The notes below the pieces were generated by a model. That model saw nothing but the letters and a program-made list of their open reading frames with translations. It ran no database searches and was not told the origin of the DNA. From IMG/VR virus record IMGVR_UViG_3300015202_000033, positions 1-33,976 of that record: a stretch of DNA of 33,976 bases, one strand, 5' to 3'. Below are positions 1-5,875 of this stretch, piece after piece. Every line of letters begins with the position of its first letter. Within the stretch, counting starts at the first letter, position 1. Source of the stretch: a virus. A program made the position numbers and the translations under genes.

Positions 1-13
1 CGCCGCCGAGTCG

Positions 14-793
14 GTGTTGCGCATGGCCTACAACCGGGAGGCCCAGCGGCTGGCCCTGGCCCTCGACATCCTCCGCCCCCTGCCCGCTCCCGAGTGCGGC
101 GAGTGCGCGGAGGGCGACCTGGGGCCATGCAGGCTGCGCCTGGGGCATGAGAGCAAGCACGACGACGGGCGCTTCTGGTGGGACCGCGAGCCCGCCCCCG
201 AAGCCCCGGCCGCGCAGGCTGGGCGGTGCGAGGACTGCGGGGCGAGACTCCCAGCAGACCGAGGAGACTCACGCACGCACGCCACCCCGAAGGGCTGCAT
301 CTCCGCGCTCTTCGAGGAACTCCGGCACGCCCACAACGAGAGAGCGAGCAGCACCGCCGAACGCGACGCGACCCACGCCGAGGTCAAGCGGCTGCGGGGG
401 GAGCTGGCGGCTCCCGGGCCCTGCATCCACTGCGGATCGAGCGAGGCGCTGCGGTTTGAGGCCCTCGACGAACGCGACGCGACCCGCGATGAGCTGGTCG
501 CCGCGCAGGACGTGGCGAGCCGGCGCTACGGCGACATCCAAGACCTGCGCTACGAACTGAAGGACGCCCGCGCCGAGTTGGCCCGGCTGCGGGCGCCGGT
601 GTGCTGCCGGGCCCTGTGCAAGTACGCGGGCCGAGAAGACGAGCCTTGCTGGGGCGAAGTGGGCGTGGACGAAGACGTGTCCAAGAACGGCGGGGAGATA
701 CCGCATCTATGTAGTGGGCACTGGTACGGGATGTACACCCCCGAGCCGCCGGCCGCCCTGGCCCAGGGCGCGCGGCCCGAGGGGGAGCGATGA
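14..793 (+). CDS. Cys/His-rich hypothetical phage protein, probably 5'-truncated
   Basis: I do not recognise a family with known function. The frame is open to the left edge, so the GTG at 14 (or ATG at 23) may not be the true start. Seen in the 259 residues: several cysteine pairs (CGEC, CEDC, CIHC), a central charged helical stretch rich in Arg, Glu and Ala (about 100-190) that could form a coiled coil, and a C-terminal Cys/His module (about 202-243) with DEPCWG at 209-214 and CSGH at 233-236 followed by MYTPEPP. The same module occurs in the genes at 3583 and 3780. The metal-binding role is inferred from the spacing of Cys and His. The stop overlaps the next start as ATGA. Confidence 0.6.
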   Translation: MLRMAYNREAQRLALALDILRPLPAPECGECAEGDLGPCRLRLGHESKHDDGRFWWDREPAPEAPAAQAGRCEDCGARLPADRGDSRTHATPKGCISALFEELRHAHNERASSTAERDATHAEVKRLRGELAAPGPCIHCGSSEALRFEALDERDATRDELVAAQDVASRRYGDIQDLRYELKDARAELARLRAPVCCRALCKYAGREDEPCWGEVGVDEDVSKNGGEIPHLCSGHWYGMYTPEPPAALAQGARPEGER

Positions 794-1113
794 GCGAGAG
801 GAAACCGTTTTGGGTGAGCTGGTACGGCCGCGCCCTCGGGCCGTGGGAGTGGCACGGGCCGTGGTGGATCTCGGGCGAGGAGGATGGCGAGGACGGGGCG
901 AACCCGATCTTTTGCGCCGCGGTCCTGGCGCGCGACGAGGACGACGCGAAGGCGCGCATCCTGGCTGCGCACGACGCGCCGCCGGGCGATGTGGAGTGGC
1001 GCTTCGTCAACGAGCACGACGCCGACTGGTCGCCGTTCGGTAGCCGGTTTCGTCAAGCGAAGTGGATGCGATGGCCCCATGGCGAGGGGCGGACAGGAGC
1101 GATCGAGTCATGA
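790..1113 (+). CDS. hypothetical protein, Trp-rich
   Basis: A 107-residue protein of unknown function. It is unusually rich in tryptophan (WVSWYG, WEWHGPWWI, VEWRF, DADWSP, AKWMRWP) and carries an acidic stretch EEDGEDG near residue 30. The pattern of a GPWEWHGPWW segment, a helix DEDDAKARILAAHD and then VEWRFVNEHDADWSPF suggests a small alpha/beta fold. The ATG overlaps the previous stop by four bases and its own stop overlaps the next start, which supports the frame and translational coupling. Confidence 0.6.
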   Translation: MSERKPFWVSWYGRALGPWEWHGPWWISGEEDGEDGANPIFCAAVLARDEDDAKARILAAHDAPPGDVEWRFVNEHDADWSPFGSRFRQAKWMRWPHGEGRTGAIES

Positions 1114-1397
1114 GCGACCCCGAGGATTTCAACCCCCGACACTACGAGCAGAAGGCCGCGCGCGAGGCTGGCATTCAGCGCTTGCGCTTCGAGAACCCCA
1201 GCCTCTCCTGGCAAGACGTGGACGCGCTTTACGCCCGGCTCGAAGCCAAGCGCCGCGCCGCCGTCCACGCGCGATGCTGCCCGTGCCAGTCGCCGAGGCG
1301 CGCGGAGTACGTGAACCTCGGCAAGGGAGTGCACCTCTGCGAGTGCCCTTGCCATCCCGCTCGTCCCCAGGGCGCGGCGGGGGAGGGGGCGAAGTGA
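1110..1397 (+). CDS. hypothetical small protein with C-terminal Cys cluster
   Basis: A 95-residue protein starting MSDPEDFNPRHYEQKAAREA. The ATG at 1110 is chosen over an in-frame ATG at 1062 because it forms the ATGA overlap used across this operon. The N-terminal half is helical and charged. The C-terminal half holds a cluster of cysteines and histidines (ARCCPCQS, then HLCECPCHP), consistent with a small metal-binding knuckle, which is inference. No family is recognised. Confidence 0.55.
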   Translation: MSDPEDFNPRHYEQKAAREAGIQRLRFENPSLSWQDVDALYARLEAKRRAAVHARCCPCQSPRRAEYVNLGKGVHLCECPCHPARPQGAAGEGAK

Positions 1398-1660
1398 GCG
1401 AACGCTGCAATAACTGGTGGTGCTCCAAGGACAGAGAGCATGGCGGGTCGTGCGGGACCGACCCTATCAAGCAAGCGTGGTCCCCCGAGCGCCGCGAGCG
1501 CGTGGGGCGAGCGGCTTATGTGGCGCACGTGGCGTGGGTGGATGGGTGCGGCGACACCATCTGGCGACCCGTGCTGTGGGAGGCTCTCTCCGAGTGCCGC
1601 CGCGAGGGCTTCCGGCAGCAGGGCGAGGCCGCGGCGCGAGCGGACGAGGACGGGCGATGA
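1394..1660 (+). CDS. hypothetical small protein, GTG start
   Basis: An 88-residue protein read from a GTG at 1394 that overlaps the preceding stop (GTGA); the frame is open further upstream but no ATG sits at the junction. It begins SERCNNWWCSKDREHGGSC, a Cys/Trp cluster, and continues with AAYVAHVAWVDGCGDTIWRPVLWEALSECRREGF. Function is unknown. The next gene starts at its stop (ATGA at 1657), so it sits in the coupled chain. Confidence 0.5.
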   Translation: MSERCNNWWCSKDREHGGSCGTDPIKQAWSPERRERVGRAAYVAHVAWVDGCGDTIWRPVLWEALSECRREGFRQQGEAAARADEDGR

Positions 1661-2424
1661 GCGCGGACGATGACCTCGCGCTCGCAGACTGCCACGCCTG
1701 CTTCGACCGCGTGTCCAGGGAGCTGGGCCGTGAGGTCTTCCGCGGCATGGTGCGCTGCCCGAAGTGCGGCAACAAGCGGTGCCCCCGCGCGACGCACCAC
1801 CTGCATCCGTGCTCGGGATCGAACGAGCCGGGGCAGGTGGGGAGCGTCTACGGCGAGCACAGGCCCATCATCGGCGCGTGGACATGCCCCGAGCCCGGCG
1901 CCTTCGACGCCGCCATCGCGGAGCTGTCCCCGGCGGAGGGCGCCGCCTTCGAGCACGACGCGGTGTGGTGGCAGCTCGAAACGGGCATGGAGCGCGCCAG
2001 GGCGGAGAAAGCCGAGGCGCACGCGGCCACGCTGGGCGCCGCGTACGACGCCCTGCTCAAGCTGCGCGTGGTGGACGGCGACAGCTACGAGGCCCTCGCG
2101 CGGCGGTGCCGGGAGCTCGAGGGGGAGGTCGAGCGCGGCAAGATGGAGTTCAACCGGATGGGCGAGCTGTACTCGGAGGCGACCCGGCACGAGCAGATGC
2201 TACTCGACGAGTACGACGCACTGCGCTCGGCCGCGGTCGCGCTGCTGGTGGCGCTCCCTGAGTGCGGGCACAAGGAGCATGGCGTCATGGGCCCGAAGGC
2301 GACGCACTGGGGCCCGGCGCGCTACGGGATGGCCCTTGGCTGCCGGGAGCACGTGGGCGGCGCACCGGTGCCCTGGGCCGACGCCGAAGCGCGGCTGTGC
2401 GAGCTGACACGGGGGAAGCGATGA
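1657..2424 (+). CDS. hypothetical zinc-ribbon-like protein with coiled coil
   Basis: A 255-residue protein. Residues about 10-55 contain CHAC and then RCPKCGNKRCPRATHHLHPC, a zinc-ribbon-like arrangement. The middle (about 95-190) is a long charged helix (METGMERARAEKAEAH, CRELEGEVERGKMEFNRMGE) likely to coil. The C-terminus has ECGHKEHG (C203) and GCREH (C229, H232), a divergent relative of the Cys/His module in the genes at 14, 3583 and 3780. The ATG at 1657 overlaps the previous stop; a longer in-frame extension exists upstream but runs through the previous gene. Role unknown, perhaps nucleic-acid or protein binding. Confidence 0.6.
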   Translation: MSADDDLALADCHACFDRVSRELGREVFRGMVRCPKCGNKRCPRATHHLHPCSGSNEPGQVGSVYGEHRPIIGAWTCPEPGAFDAAIAELSPAEGAAFEHDAVWWQLETGMERARAEKAEAHAATLGAAYDALLKLRVVDGDSYEALARRCRELEGEVERGKMEFNRMGELYSEATRHEQMLLDEYDALRSAAVALLVALPECGHKEHGVMGPKATHWGPARYGMALGCREHVGGAPVPWADAEARLCELTRGKR

Positions 2425-2744
2425 ACTGCCTACCCGCGGCGACGCTCCGCGAGCCGAGCCCCATGGAGGTCAACATACTCTCTCTGTTGCGGGATCGAGG
2501 AACGCTCTCGGGCAAGGATCTCCACGACATCTCCTGGGGAGAGATCAAGCTGGGCACCGTCTACGTCACGCTCCAGCGCCTCGAGCGCAAGGGGCTGGCG
2601 GTATCCCGCCAAGAGCCGCGCCCGGAAGGTGCGGTAGGACCGCAACGGCGGGTCTATGAGATGACCGATCGTGGCCGCGCCGCCCTTCGGCTCGCGGACG
2701 CGATGTCCGTCGTGCGAGCGGCCCAGGCGGGGCCCCTGGCATGA
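2421..2744 (+). CDS. PadR-like winged-helix transcriptional regulator
   Basis: A 107-residue protein whose core matches the PadR winged-helix fold: an N-terminal helix (PMEVNILSLLRDRGTLSGKDL), a recognition helix GTVYVTLQRLERKGLA at about 45-60, and a wing ending RRVYEMTDRGRAALRLAD. GTVY..L.RLE.KGL and Y.MT..GR are hallmark PadR/MarR-type residues. PadR proteins are dimeric repressors that often answer to small molecules; here only the DNA-binding part and a short C-terminal helix are present, so the dimerisation region is minimal. It lies inside the coupled small-gene operon with ATGA overlaps on both sides. Its DNA target is not shown by the sequence. Confidence 0.8.
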   Translation: MNCLPAATLREPSPMEVNILSLLRDRGTLSGKDLHDISWGEIKLGTVYVTLQRLERKGLAVSRQEPRPEGAVGPQRRVYEMTDRGRAALRLADAMSVVRAAQAGPLA

Positions 2745-2860
2745 CCCGCGCCGAAGAGGCGGATCTCGCCACCGCCCTCACCGCCTTGCTTCTGGCCTAC
2801 CACCTACCGCTGTGGCTCACGCTCGACGCGGCCGAGTGGCTGCGCGGGAGGCCAGGGTGA
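2741..2860 (+). CDS. very small hydrophobic protein (39 aa)
   Basis: A 39-residue frame starting MTRAEEADLATALTALLLAY and continuing through PLWLTLDAAEWLRG. It is supported mainly by position: the ATG overlaps the PadR gene stop (ATGA at 2741) and its stop overlaps the following GTG (GTGA at 2857), exactly filling the gap between two genes. The middle is moderately hydrophobic, too short and interrupted to call a membrane segment with confidence. Function unknown. Confidence 0.5.
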   Translation: MTRAEEADLATALTALLLAYHLPLWLTLDAAEWLRGRPG

Positions 2861-3354
2861 GCAGCGCCAGCGGAGACCTGCGCTCCTGCATCGAAGCCCT
2901 GCGCGCTCAGCTCGCCGAAGCCCAAGCCGACGCAGCACGCGCCAACGCCCAAGCGGGGGGCCTGGCCGAGTGGCGAATGGTCTCGGAGGTGATGCTCGAG
3001 CAGTCGCGTGCTGCCCTCGCCTCGGCCCGCGCGGAGGCCATGGAGGCCATCGTTCACCTCGGGGCGCGGGCCGACGGCCTGGCCCTGATGCTCGTGACCG
3101 CGCGCACCGAGACCCGCGAGGCATACGAAGCCCTCGGGCTGATGACGCTGGAGTTGGCCAAGGTGGGCAAGCGGGCGGCGGAGGCGGACCTCTCACGGCA
3201 GGAGGCGGAGCAGTGCTTCGACTACGCCTACAACCGCCTCCAGGAGTGCCGCGCCGAGCTCGCGACCGCCCGCGGCGAGCCCCCGCCGAAGCTCTGGAGC
3301 GACGCCGCCGCGCAGACCACCGACCCGAAGGCGCCGGGGTACTTCGTTGACTGA
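2857..3354 (+). CDS. coiled-coil hypothetical protein
   Basis: A 165-residue protein from a GTG that overlaps the previous stop. Nearly the whole chain from residue 5 to 145 is Ala/Glu/Arg-rich with heptad-like spacing (LRSCIEALRAQLAEAQADAA, then LSRQEAEQCFDYAYNRLQEC), predicting a long coiled coil; the last 20 residues are Pro/Asp-rich and probably disordered. No family is recognised. It could be a structural scaffold or binding protein of early infection, which is only inference from composition and context. Confidence 0.55.
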   Translation: MSSASGDLRSCIEALRAQLAEAQADAARANAQAGGLAEWRMVSEVMLEQSRAALASARAEAMEAIVHLGARADGLALMLVTARTETREAYEALGLMTLELAKVGKRAAEADLSRQEAEQCFDYAYNRLQECRAELATARGEPPPKLWSDAAAQTTDPKAPGYFVD

Positions 3355-3370
3355 CCGAGGAGACACCATC

Positions 3371-3586
3371 ATGAGCACGCCCACCCCCACCTGCCTCGAC
3401 TGCGGGAGCGCCATCAATCCGAGGTACGCCCTCCGCGGACGCCACATCGACATGCGGGCGTGCATGAACCGCCTGCGCGACCGGGCGTTCACCGCCGAGC
3501 AGGCCCTTGACGCGACCGACGAGCACATCGACGGCATCCTGGCCAACATCTTGGCCGAGGACGACGCGGACGCGGAGGCGGCGTGA
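3371..3586 (+). CDS. hypothetical small protein with N-terminal CxxC
   Basis: A 71-residue protein. I choose the ATG at 3371 because a GAGGAGA ribosome-binding site lies at 3357-3363, seven bases upstream; a TTG at 3347 would also open the frame. This is the one junction in the operon with a real Shine-Dalgarno spacing rather than a 4-nt overlap. The N-terminus has CLDCGSAINPRYALRGRH and a further Cys in RACMN, and the C-terminus is an acidic helix (AEQALDATDEHIDGILANIL). Likely a small metal-binding protein; function unknown. Confidence 0.6.
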   Translation: MSTPTPTCLDCGSAINPRYALRGRHIDMRACMNRLRDRAFTAEQALDATDEHIDGILANILAEDDADAEAA

Positions 3587-3783
3587 ACTACGTCGGCCCC
3601 GCGCCCGTCATCGTCACGCCCGACCTCTGCGCCTACAGTTGGCACGTGGCCGAGCCCTGCTACGGCGCGCGGCGCCTGGAGTTCAAGCCGGCAGAGCAGG
3701 GCGACCTCGGGCTCCGGTTCTCGCTCCAGGTCTGCGCGGGGCATCGCTACGGCGGCGGGTACACGCCGGAGGGGGCAACGTGA
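3583..3783 (+). CDS. single Cys/His-module protein (66 aa)
   Basis: A 66-residue protein that consists almost only of the Cys/His module: C16, then EPCYG with C26, then CAGH with C51 and H54, then YTPE at 60-63. The module is shared with the C-terminus of the gene at 14 and with the next gene. Four conserved Cys/His positions suggest one bound metal ion (inference). It starts at a GTG overlapping the previous stop, and its stop overlaps the next GTG. No annotated family is recalled for it. Confidence 0.6.
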   Translation: MNYVGPAPVIVTPDLCAYSWHVAEPCYGARRLEFKPAEQGDLGLRFSLQVCAGHRYGGGYTPEGAT

Positions 3784-4004
3784 CCGCGCTGCCGCCCGTG
3801 GTGCCCTGCGCCTGCGGCGACGCCTGCGCCCGCGAGGATTGGGACGACGCGGAGCCCTGCTACGGCACAGTCGAGGTCATCGACGAGGAGTACGGCGACG
3901 GCGAGGAGGACGGCCAGTCCTGGCACACGTGGGTCCACGGGTGCGAGGGGCACCGCGAGCTCCACGGCCCTTACAAGCCCTACGTGCCCCCGGTGAAGCC
4001 ATGA
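3780..4004 (+). CDS. single Cys/His-module protein (74 aa), paralogue of the previous gene
   Basis: A 74-residue protein starting at GTG 3780. It opens with CACGDACARED (C10, C12, C16), followed by EPCYG (C27), a highly acidic loop (IDEEYGDGEEDG), CEGH (C55, H58) and PYKPYVPP. The order and spacing match the preceding 66-residue protein and the C-terminus of the gene at 14, so the two adjacent genes look like a tandem duplication that has diverged strongly. Function unknown; metal binding is inferred. Confidence 0.6.
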   Translation: MTALPPVVPCACGDACAREDWDDAEPCYGTVEVIDEEYGDGEEDGQSWHTWVHGCEGHRELHGPYKPYVPPVKP

Positions 4005-4210
4005 CCACCCGCGAGCAGCTCACCGCCATCGTCGCCCGCTTCCTGTGGTGGTCGGGCATGAAGACCACCAGCCCAAGCCCGCCACATCACCTTCTGGAGG
4101 CTCTGGAGCGGCACCATGCCTCCGGGCTGGTCGACTACGTCACGCTCTACGTGGCCCATCCCGACGCCAGGACCTTCGGCCCCAAGGTGACCGCCTTGGC
4201 TTCCGCATGA
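4001..4210 (+). CDS. hypothetical small protein at the operon end
   Basis: A 69-residue protein starting MTTREQLTAIVARFLWWSGM, with an ATGA overlap to the previous gene. The sequence FLWWSG...HHLLEALERHHASGLVDYVTLYVAHPDA looks like a compact helical protein. Its last 64 bases are also the end of the convergent minus-strand gene (4147-4479). It is the last plus-strand gene of the coupled block. Function unknown. Confidence 0.5.
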   Translation: MTTREQLTAIVARFLWWSGMKTTSPSPPHHLLEALERHHASGLVDYVTLYVAHPDARTFGPKVTALASA

Positions 4211-4479
4211 GCCGCCGCCACCCCTGACACCCGCGCCTTCTCGGCGGCCCGTTCCTCGCGCAGGCGCGCAGCGTGCTCAAGCATCCGGGCCAACCCCAGA
4301 GCACGAGCCGCCGCCACCTCCGCGGTCACCACGCGCCGGGGGGCCTCTGCGGCAGCCTCATGCATGACGCACCGCCGCCTCAGGGTGCCGTCGTCGAGAG
4401 CAACCACCCGGGCCTGACACTGCCCCCCGTCGGGCCGGATAGCCTCGCACTGTGGCCTGTCGCGCTTGTGGACGCGCAC
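4147..4479 (-). CDS. small Cys/His-motif protein, convergent
   Basis: A 110-residue protein on the minus strand starting at GTG 4479. The N-terminus reads PQCEAIRPDGGQC, then RRRCVMH: Cys-x9-Cys-x15-Cys-x2-His, a short zinc-knuckle-like motif of the type often seen in small phage proteins. The rest is an Ala/Arg/Glu-rich helix (VVTAEVAAARALGLARMLEH). Codons end mostly in G or C. It lies three bases after the stop of the upstream minus-strand gene, so the two are probably one transcript. Its 3' end overlaps the plus-strand operon tail by 64 bases. Confidence 0.55.
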   Translation of the reverse strand: MRVHKRDRPQCEAIRPDGGQCQARVVALDDGTLRRRCVMHEAAAEAPRRVVTAEVAAARALGLARMLEHAARLREERAAEKARVSGVAAAHAEAKAVTLGPKVLASGWAT

Positions 4480-4482
4480 GGG

Positions 4483-4743
4483 TCAGCCCCAGCCCCCGAG
4501 CATCGACCGCCGGTGAGCGGCCACGCGGCAGCAGACCCGGTGCTCCAGGTAGAAACGGGCCAACCGCGCCAGGGTCACGCCTGCGTCTGCCACCTGAGTT
4601 GGCGCCTTCTCGCCGCACCAGGCGCAGCCCGGAGCGGGGCAAGGGGGGACGGCGGCGGGAGGCTTCATGCCAGGAGCATGACACATAAGACTCGCGTGCG
4701 CCCCCGCGTGTCTACGCATGCGAGGGTGTGGGGTTTCTGACAC
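4483..4743 (-). CDS. small Cys/His-rich protein, first gene of the minus-strand pair
   Basis: An 86-residue minus-strand frame from GTG 4743; an internal ATG (MKPPAAVPPCPAPGCAWCGE) could be the true start. It carries CPAPGCAWCGE and, downstream, HRVCCRVAAHRR, again a Cys/His pattern. No clear ribosome-binding site is visible. The tandem operator-like pair at 4809-4842 lies 66 bases upstream, where a promoter for this gene would be expected. A competing plus-strand frame (4273-4740) has no homology-like features, so I prefer the minus strand. Confidence 0.45.
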   Translation of the reverse strand: MSETPHPRMRRHAGAHASLMCHAPGMKPPAAVPPCPAPGCAWCGEKAPTQVADAGVTLARLARFYLEHRVCCRVAAHRRSMLGGWG

Positions 4744-4780
4744 CTCAGTTTTCCATCTGCAACCATCTCAGTTACAGTTG

Positions 4781-4800
4781 TCTGCCTACATCTGCCTACA
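4781..4800. repeat. perfect 10-bp tandem repeat
   Basis: TCTGCCTACA occurs twice without a gap. Read on the minus strand it is TGTAGGCAGA twice, placed between the operator pair at 4809-4842 and the start of the minus-strand gene, so it falls where promoter or activator elements of that gene would lie. TGTAGGC also occurs near 5369 and 5549 on the plus strand. Confidence 0.7.
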
Positions 4801-4808
4801 CTGGCACC

Positions 4809-4842
4809 GTGTCCATTCGTTCACTTGTGACCATTCGTTCAT
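4809..4842. promoter_or_regulatory. tandem operator-like palindromes upstream of the minus-strand genes
   Basis: Two 16-bp units, GTGTCCATTCGTTCAC (4809-4824) and GTGACCATTCGTTCAT (4827-4842), separated by TT. Each is an imperfect interrupted palindrome of the family GTGAAC-N4-GTTCAC found at four other clusters in the window. The 11-bp core CCATTCGTTCA is identical in both. Here the period is 18 bp rather than 16. Binding by a regulator is inferred. Confidence 0.55.
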
Positions 4843-5048
4843 GCCTTGCGGTGGACGGGTACGCCTTGCTCTCCTTAACAGGTGGCGACGGGGACACTCC
4901 GGGTCGTAGCGACGCCTGCGGGGGCTCGTGGCGACCGGGGTCACCGTGGCAGGTGGCTGCCGCGACACCGCAGACAGGTGGCTGCTTGGGCGACCGCAGC
5001 GCCATGCCAGAGCCTAAAGGCGCAGTGGCGAGGGGATGCAACACGTTC

Positions 5049-5111
5049 CCCTTGAGTCCAGACCCCGGAGGTGTAAACTCAGGTTTACACCCCGGGGTCT
5101 GGACTCAAGGG
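5049..5111. repeat. 63-nt near-perfect palindrome / long hairpin
   Basis: The outer arms are CCCTTGAGTCCAGACCCCGG (5049-5068) and its exact reverse complement (5092-5111), 20 bp. After one unpaired A (5069) the inner arms GGTGTAAAC (5070-5078) and GTTTACACC (5083-5091) pair for 9 more bp around the 4-base loop TCAG. There is no T-run on either side, so it is not a typical intrinsic terminator. The inner GTAAAC-N4-GTTTAC differs by one base per half from the operator family. Possible roles: protein-binding palindrome, replication or resolution site, or structured RNA. Confidence 0.85.
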
Positions 5112-5236
5112 TAAGGCCATGCGTTCCGCGCGGGTCGCTGGCAGGCCTCGGGGGACCGCGTGACACACGGCGCGCACACCCTGACGACCGTCAAAGTGTT
5201 CGCCGGGACCATGACGCAGCGCGCAGGGGGTGCCGT

Positions 5237-5268
5237 GTGAACTACTGGTTACGGTTACATGTGGTACC
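5237..5268. promoter_or_regulatory. tandem operator-like pair
   Basis: GTGAACTACTGGTTAC (5237-5252) is followed directly by GGTTACATGTGGTACC (5253-5268), a 16-bp period. The first unit differs at few positions from GTGAACCACTGGTTAC at 11979-11994. The second unit is more divergent. It lies in non-coding DNA about 350 bases before the gene at 5616. Confidence 0.5.
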
Positions 5269-5339
5269 AGGTGGGGGGCCGCCTCACTTTTCCTGACATG
5301 GGTGGGGGTAGGCGCACCCTGGGGGAAACTTTATCTCCG

Positions 5340-5361
5340 CGCATACGCCGCGCATACGCTG
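5340..5361. repeat. 11-bp direct repeat
   Basis: CGCATACGCCG (5340-5350) and CGCATACGCTG (5351-5361) are adjacent and differ by one base; a partial third copy, CGCA, follows. Located in the non-coding control region. Confidence 0.6.
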
Positions 5362-5434
5362 CGCACATGTAGGCGTAGGCGCCCGTGGGAGCGACGCCGG
5401 CGCAGGGCGTACATGCAGGCGCGGGTGCACGTGG

Positions 5435-5470
5435 GAGCCTGACGCCTGCGAGCCTGACGCCTGCGAGCCT
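5435..5470. repeat. 15-bp tandem repeat, 2.4 copies
   Basis: GAGCCTGACGCCTGC is present at 5435-5449 and 5450-5464, followed by the first six bases of a third copy (GAGCCT, 5465-5470). The copies are identical. Iteron-like in form, in non-coding DNA; function not shown. Confidence 0.7.
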
Positions 5471-5615
5471 GGCCAGGTAGTCCCGAGGCCCGTGCGTGGT
5501 GGCGACCGGGGGCGTCGTGGCGTAGGGGTACCAGCTACAGGCTTGACCTGTAGGCTTGGAGCTCCCCTGGAGCGAAAGTGTAACAGGCGAGGCCAGGGCG
5601 TGTCAAGATGCGGAC

Positions 5616-5870
5616 ATGACCACGGATGCGAATGTGCAGTTGAAGACCCGAGCCAGGGCGTTGGCGGCAAGCTCGGGACTGACCTTCGACGAGGCGCTGG
5701 TGCTGTTGCGGGCGCAGGTGGGCGCGGACCTCGAGGCGGATGTCAGGGCGGCACCGGTGCGCCCGCGCATCGGGGTGAACACCCGCGGGGGGATGGGGGT
5801 GATAGGCCGCACCCGGGGAACCGCCTCTGGCACACCCGTGGCTAAATCCGAAGGAATCGTGTTACCTTGA
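5616..5870 (+). CDS. hypothetical small protein
   Basis: An 84-residue protein from ATG 5616 (MTTDANVQLKTRARALAASS). The start is chosen because the frame upstream (to 5556) lies in repeat-flanked non-coding DNA, and the sequence becomes protein-like from here. The N-terminal 50 residues look like two amphipathic helices (VQLKTRARALAASSGL, FDEALVLLRAQVGADLEADV); the rest is Gly/Arg-rich and probably flexible. A TTGACC hexamer at 5543-5548 could be a -35 element, but I see no matching -10. Function unknown. Confidence 0.5.
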   Translation: MTTDANVQLKTRARALAASSGLTFDEALVLLRAQVGADLEADVRAAPVRPRIGVNTRGGMGVIGRTRGTASGTPVAKSEGIVLP

Positions 5871-5875
5871 CACGC

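Larger units (their letters stand above)
4744..5615. other. non-coding, repeat-rich control region
   Basis: About 870 bases with no convincing gene, between leftward genes ending upstream and rightward genes starting downstream. It holds a perfect 10-bp tandem repeat (4781-4800), a tandem operator-like pair (4809-4842), CAGGTGGC copies at 4879, 4950 and 4975 (the last two extended to CAGGTGGCTGC), GTGGCGAC followed by G-runs at about 4883, 4929 and 5504, the 63-nt palindrome (5049-5111), another operator pair (5237-5268), two 11-bp repeats (5340-5361) and a 15-bp tandem repeat (5435-5470). TGTAGGC recurs on both strands. Such clustering is usual for a regulatory or replication-origin region; which one is not decided by sequence alone. 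Confidence 0.6.

Noticed and set aside
4273-4740. Plus-strand frame opposite the minus-strand Cys/His genes
   Set aside because: No motif, no ribosome-binding site and poor coupling; the minus-strand frames show Cys/His spacing and better codon bias.
4809-4842. Simple 18-bp direct repeat with no further meaning
   Set aside because: First read as a direct repeat of CCATTCGTTCA, but each copy extends to a 16-bp interrupted palindrome of the family found elsewhere, so it is reported as an operator-like pair.
5049-5111. Protelomerase (linear plasmid-phage telomere) site
   Set aside because: The palindrome is of similar size, but no protelomerase gene is visible in the window and nothing shows linear hairpin ends. 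Kept only as one possibility in the palindrome entry.
5049-5111. Intrinsic transcription terminator
   Set aside because: The stem is much longer than usual and no T-run follows on either strand.
4879-5470. CRISPR-like array
   Set aside because: Repeats are short, of different sequences and not separated by regular unique spacers; no cas genes.
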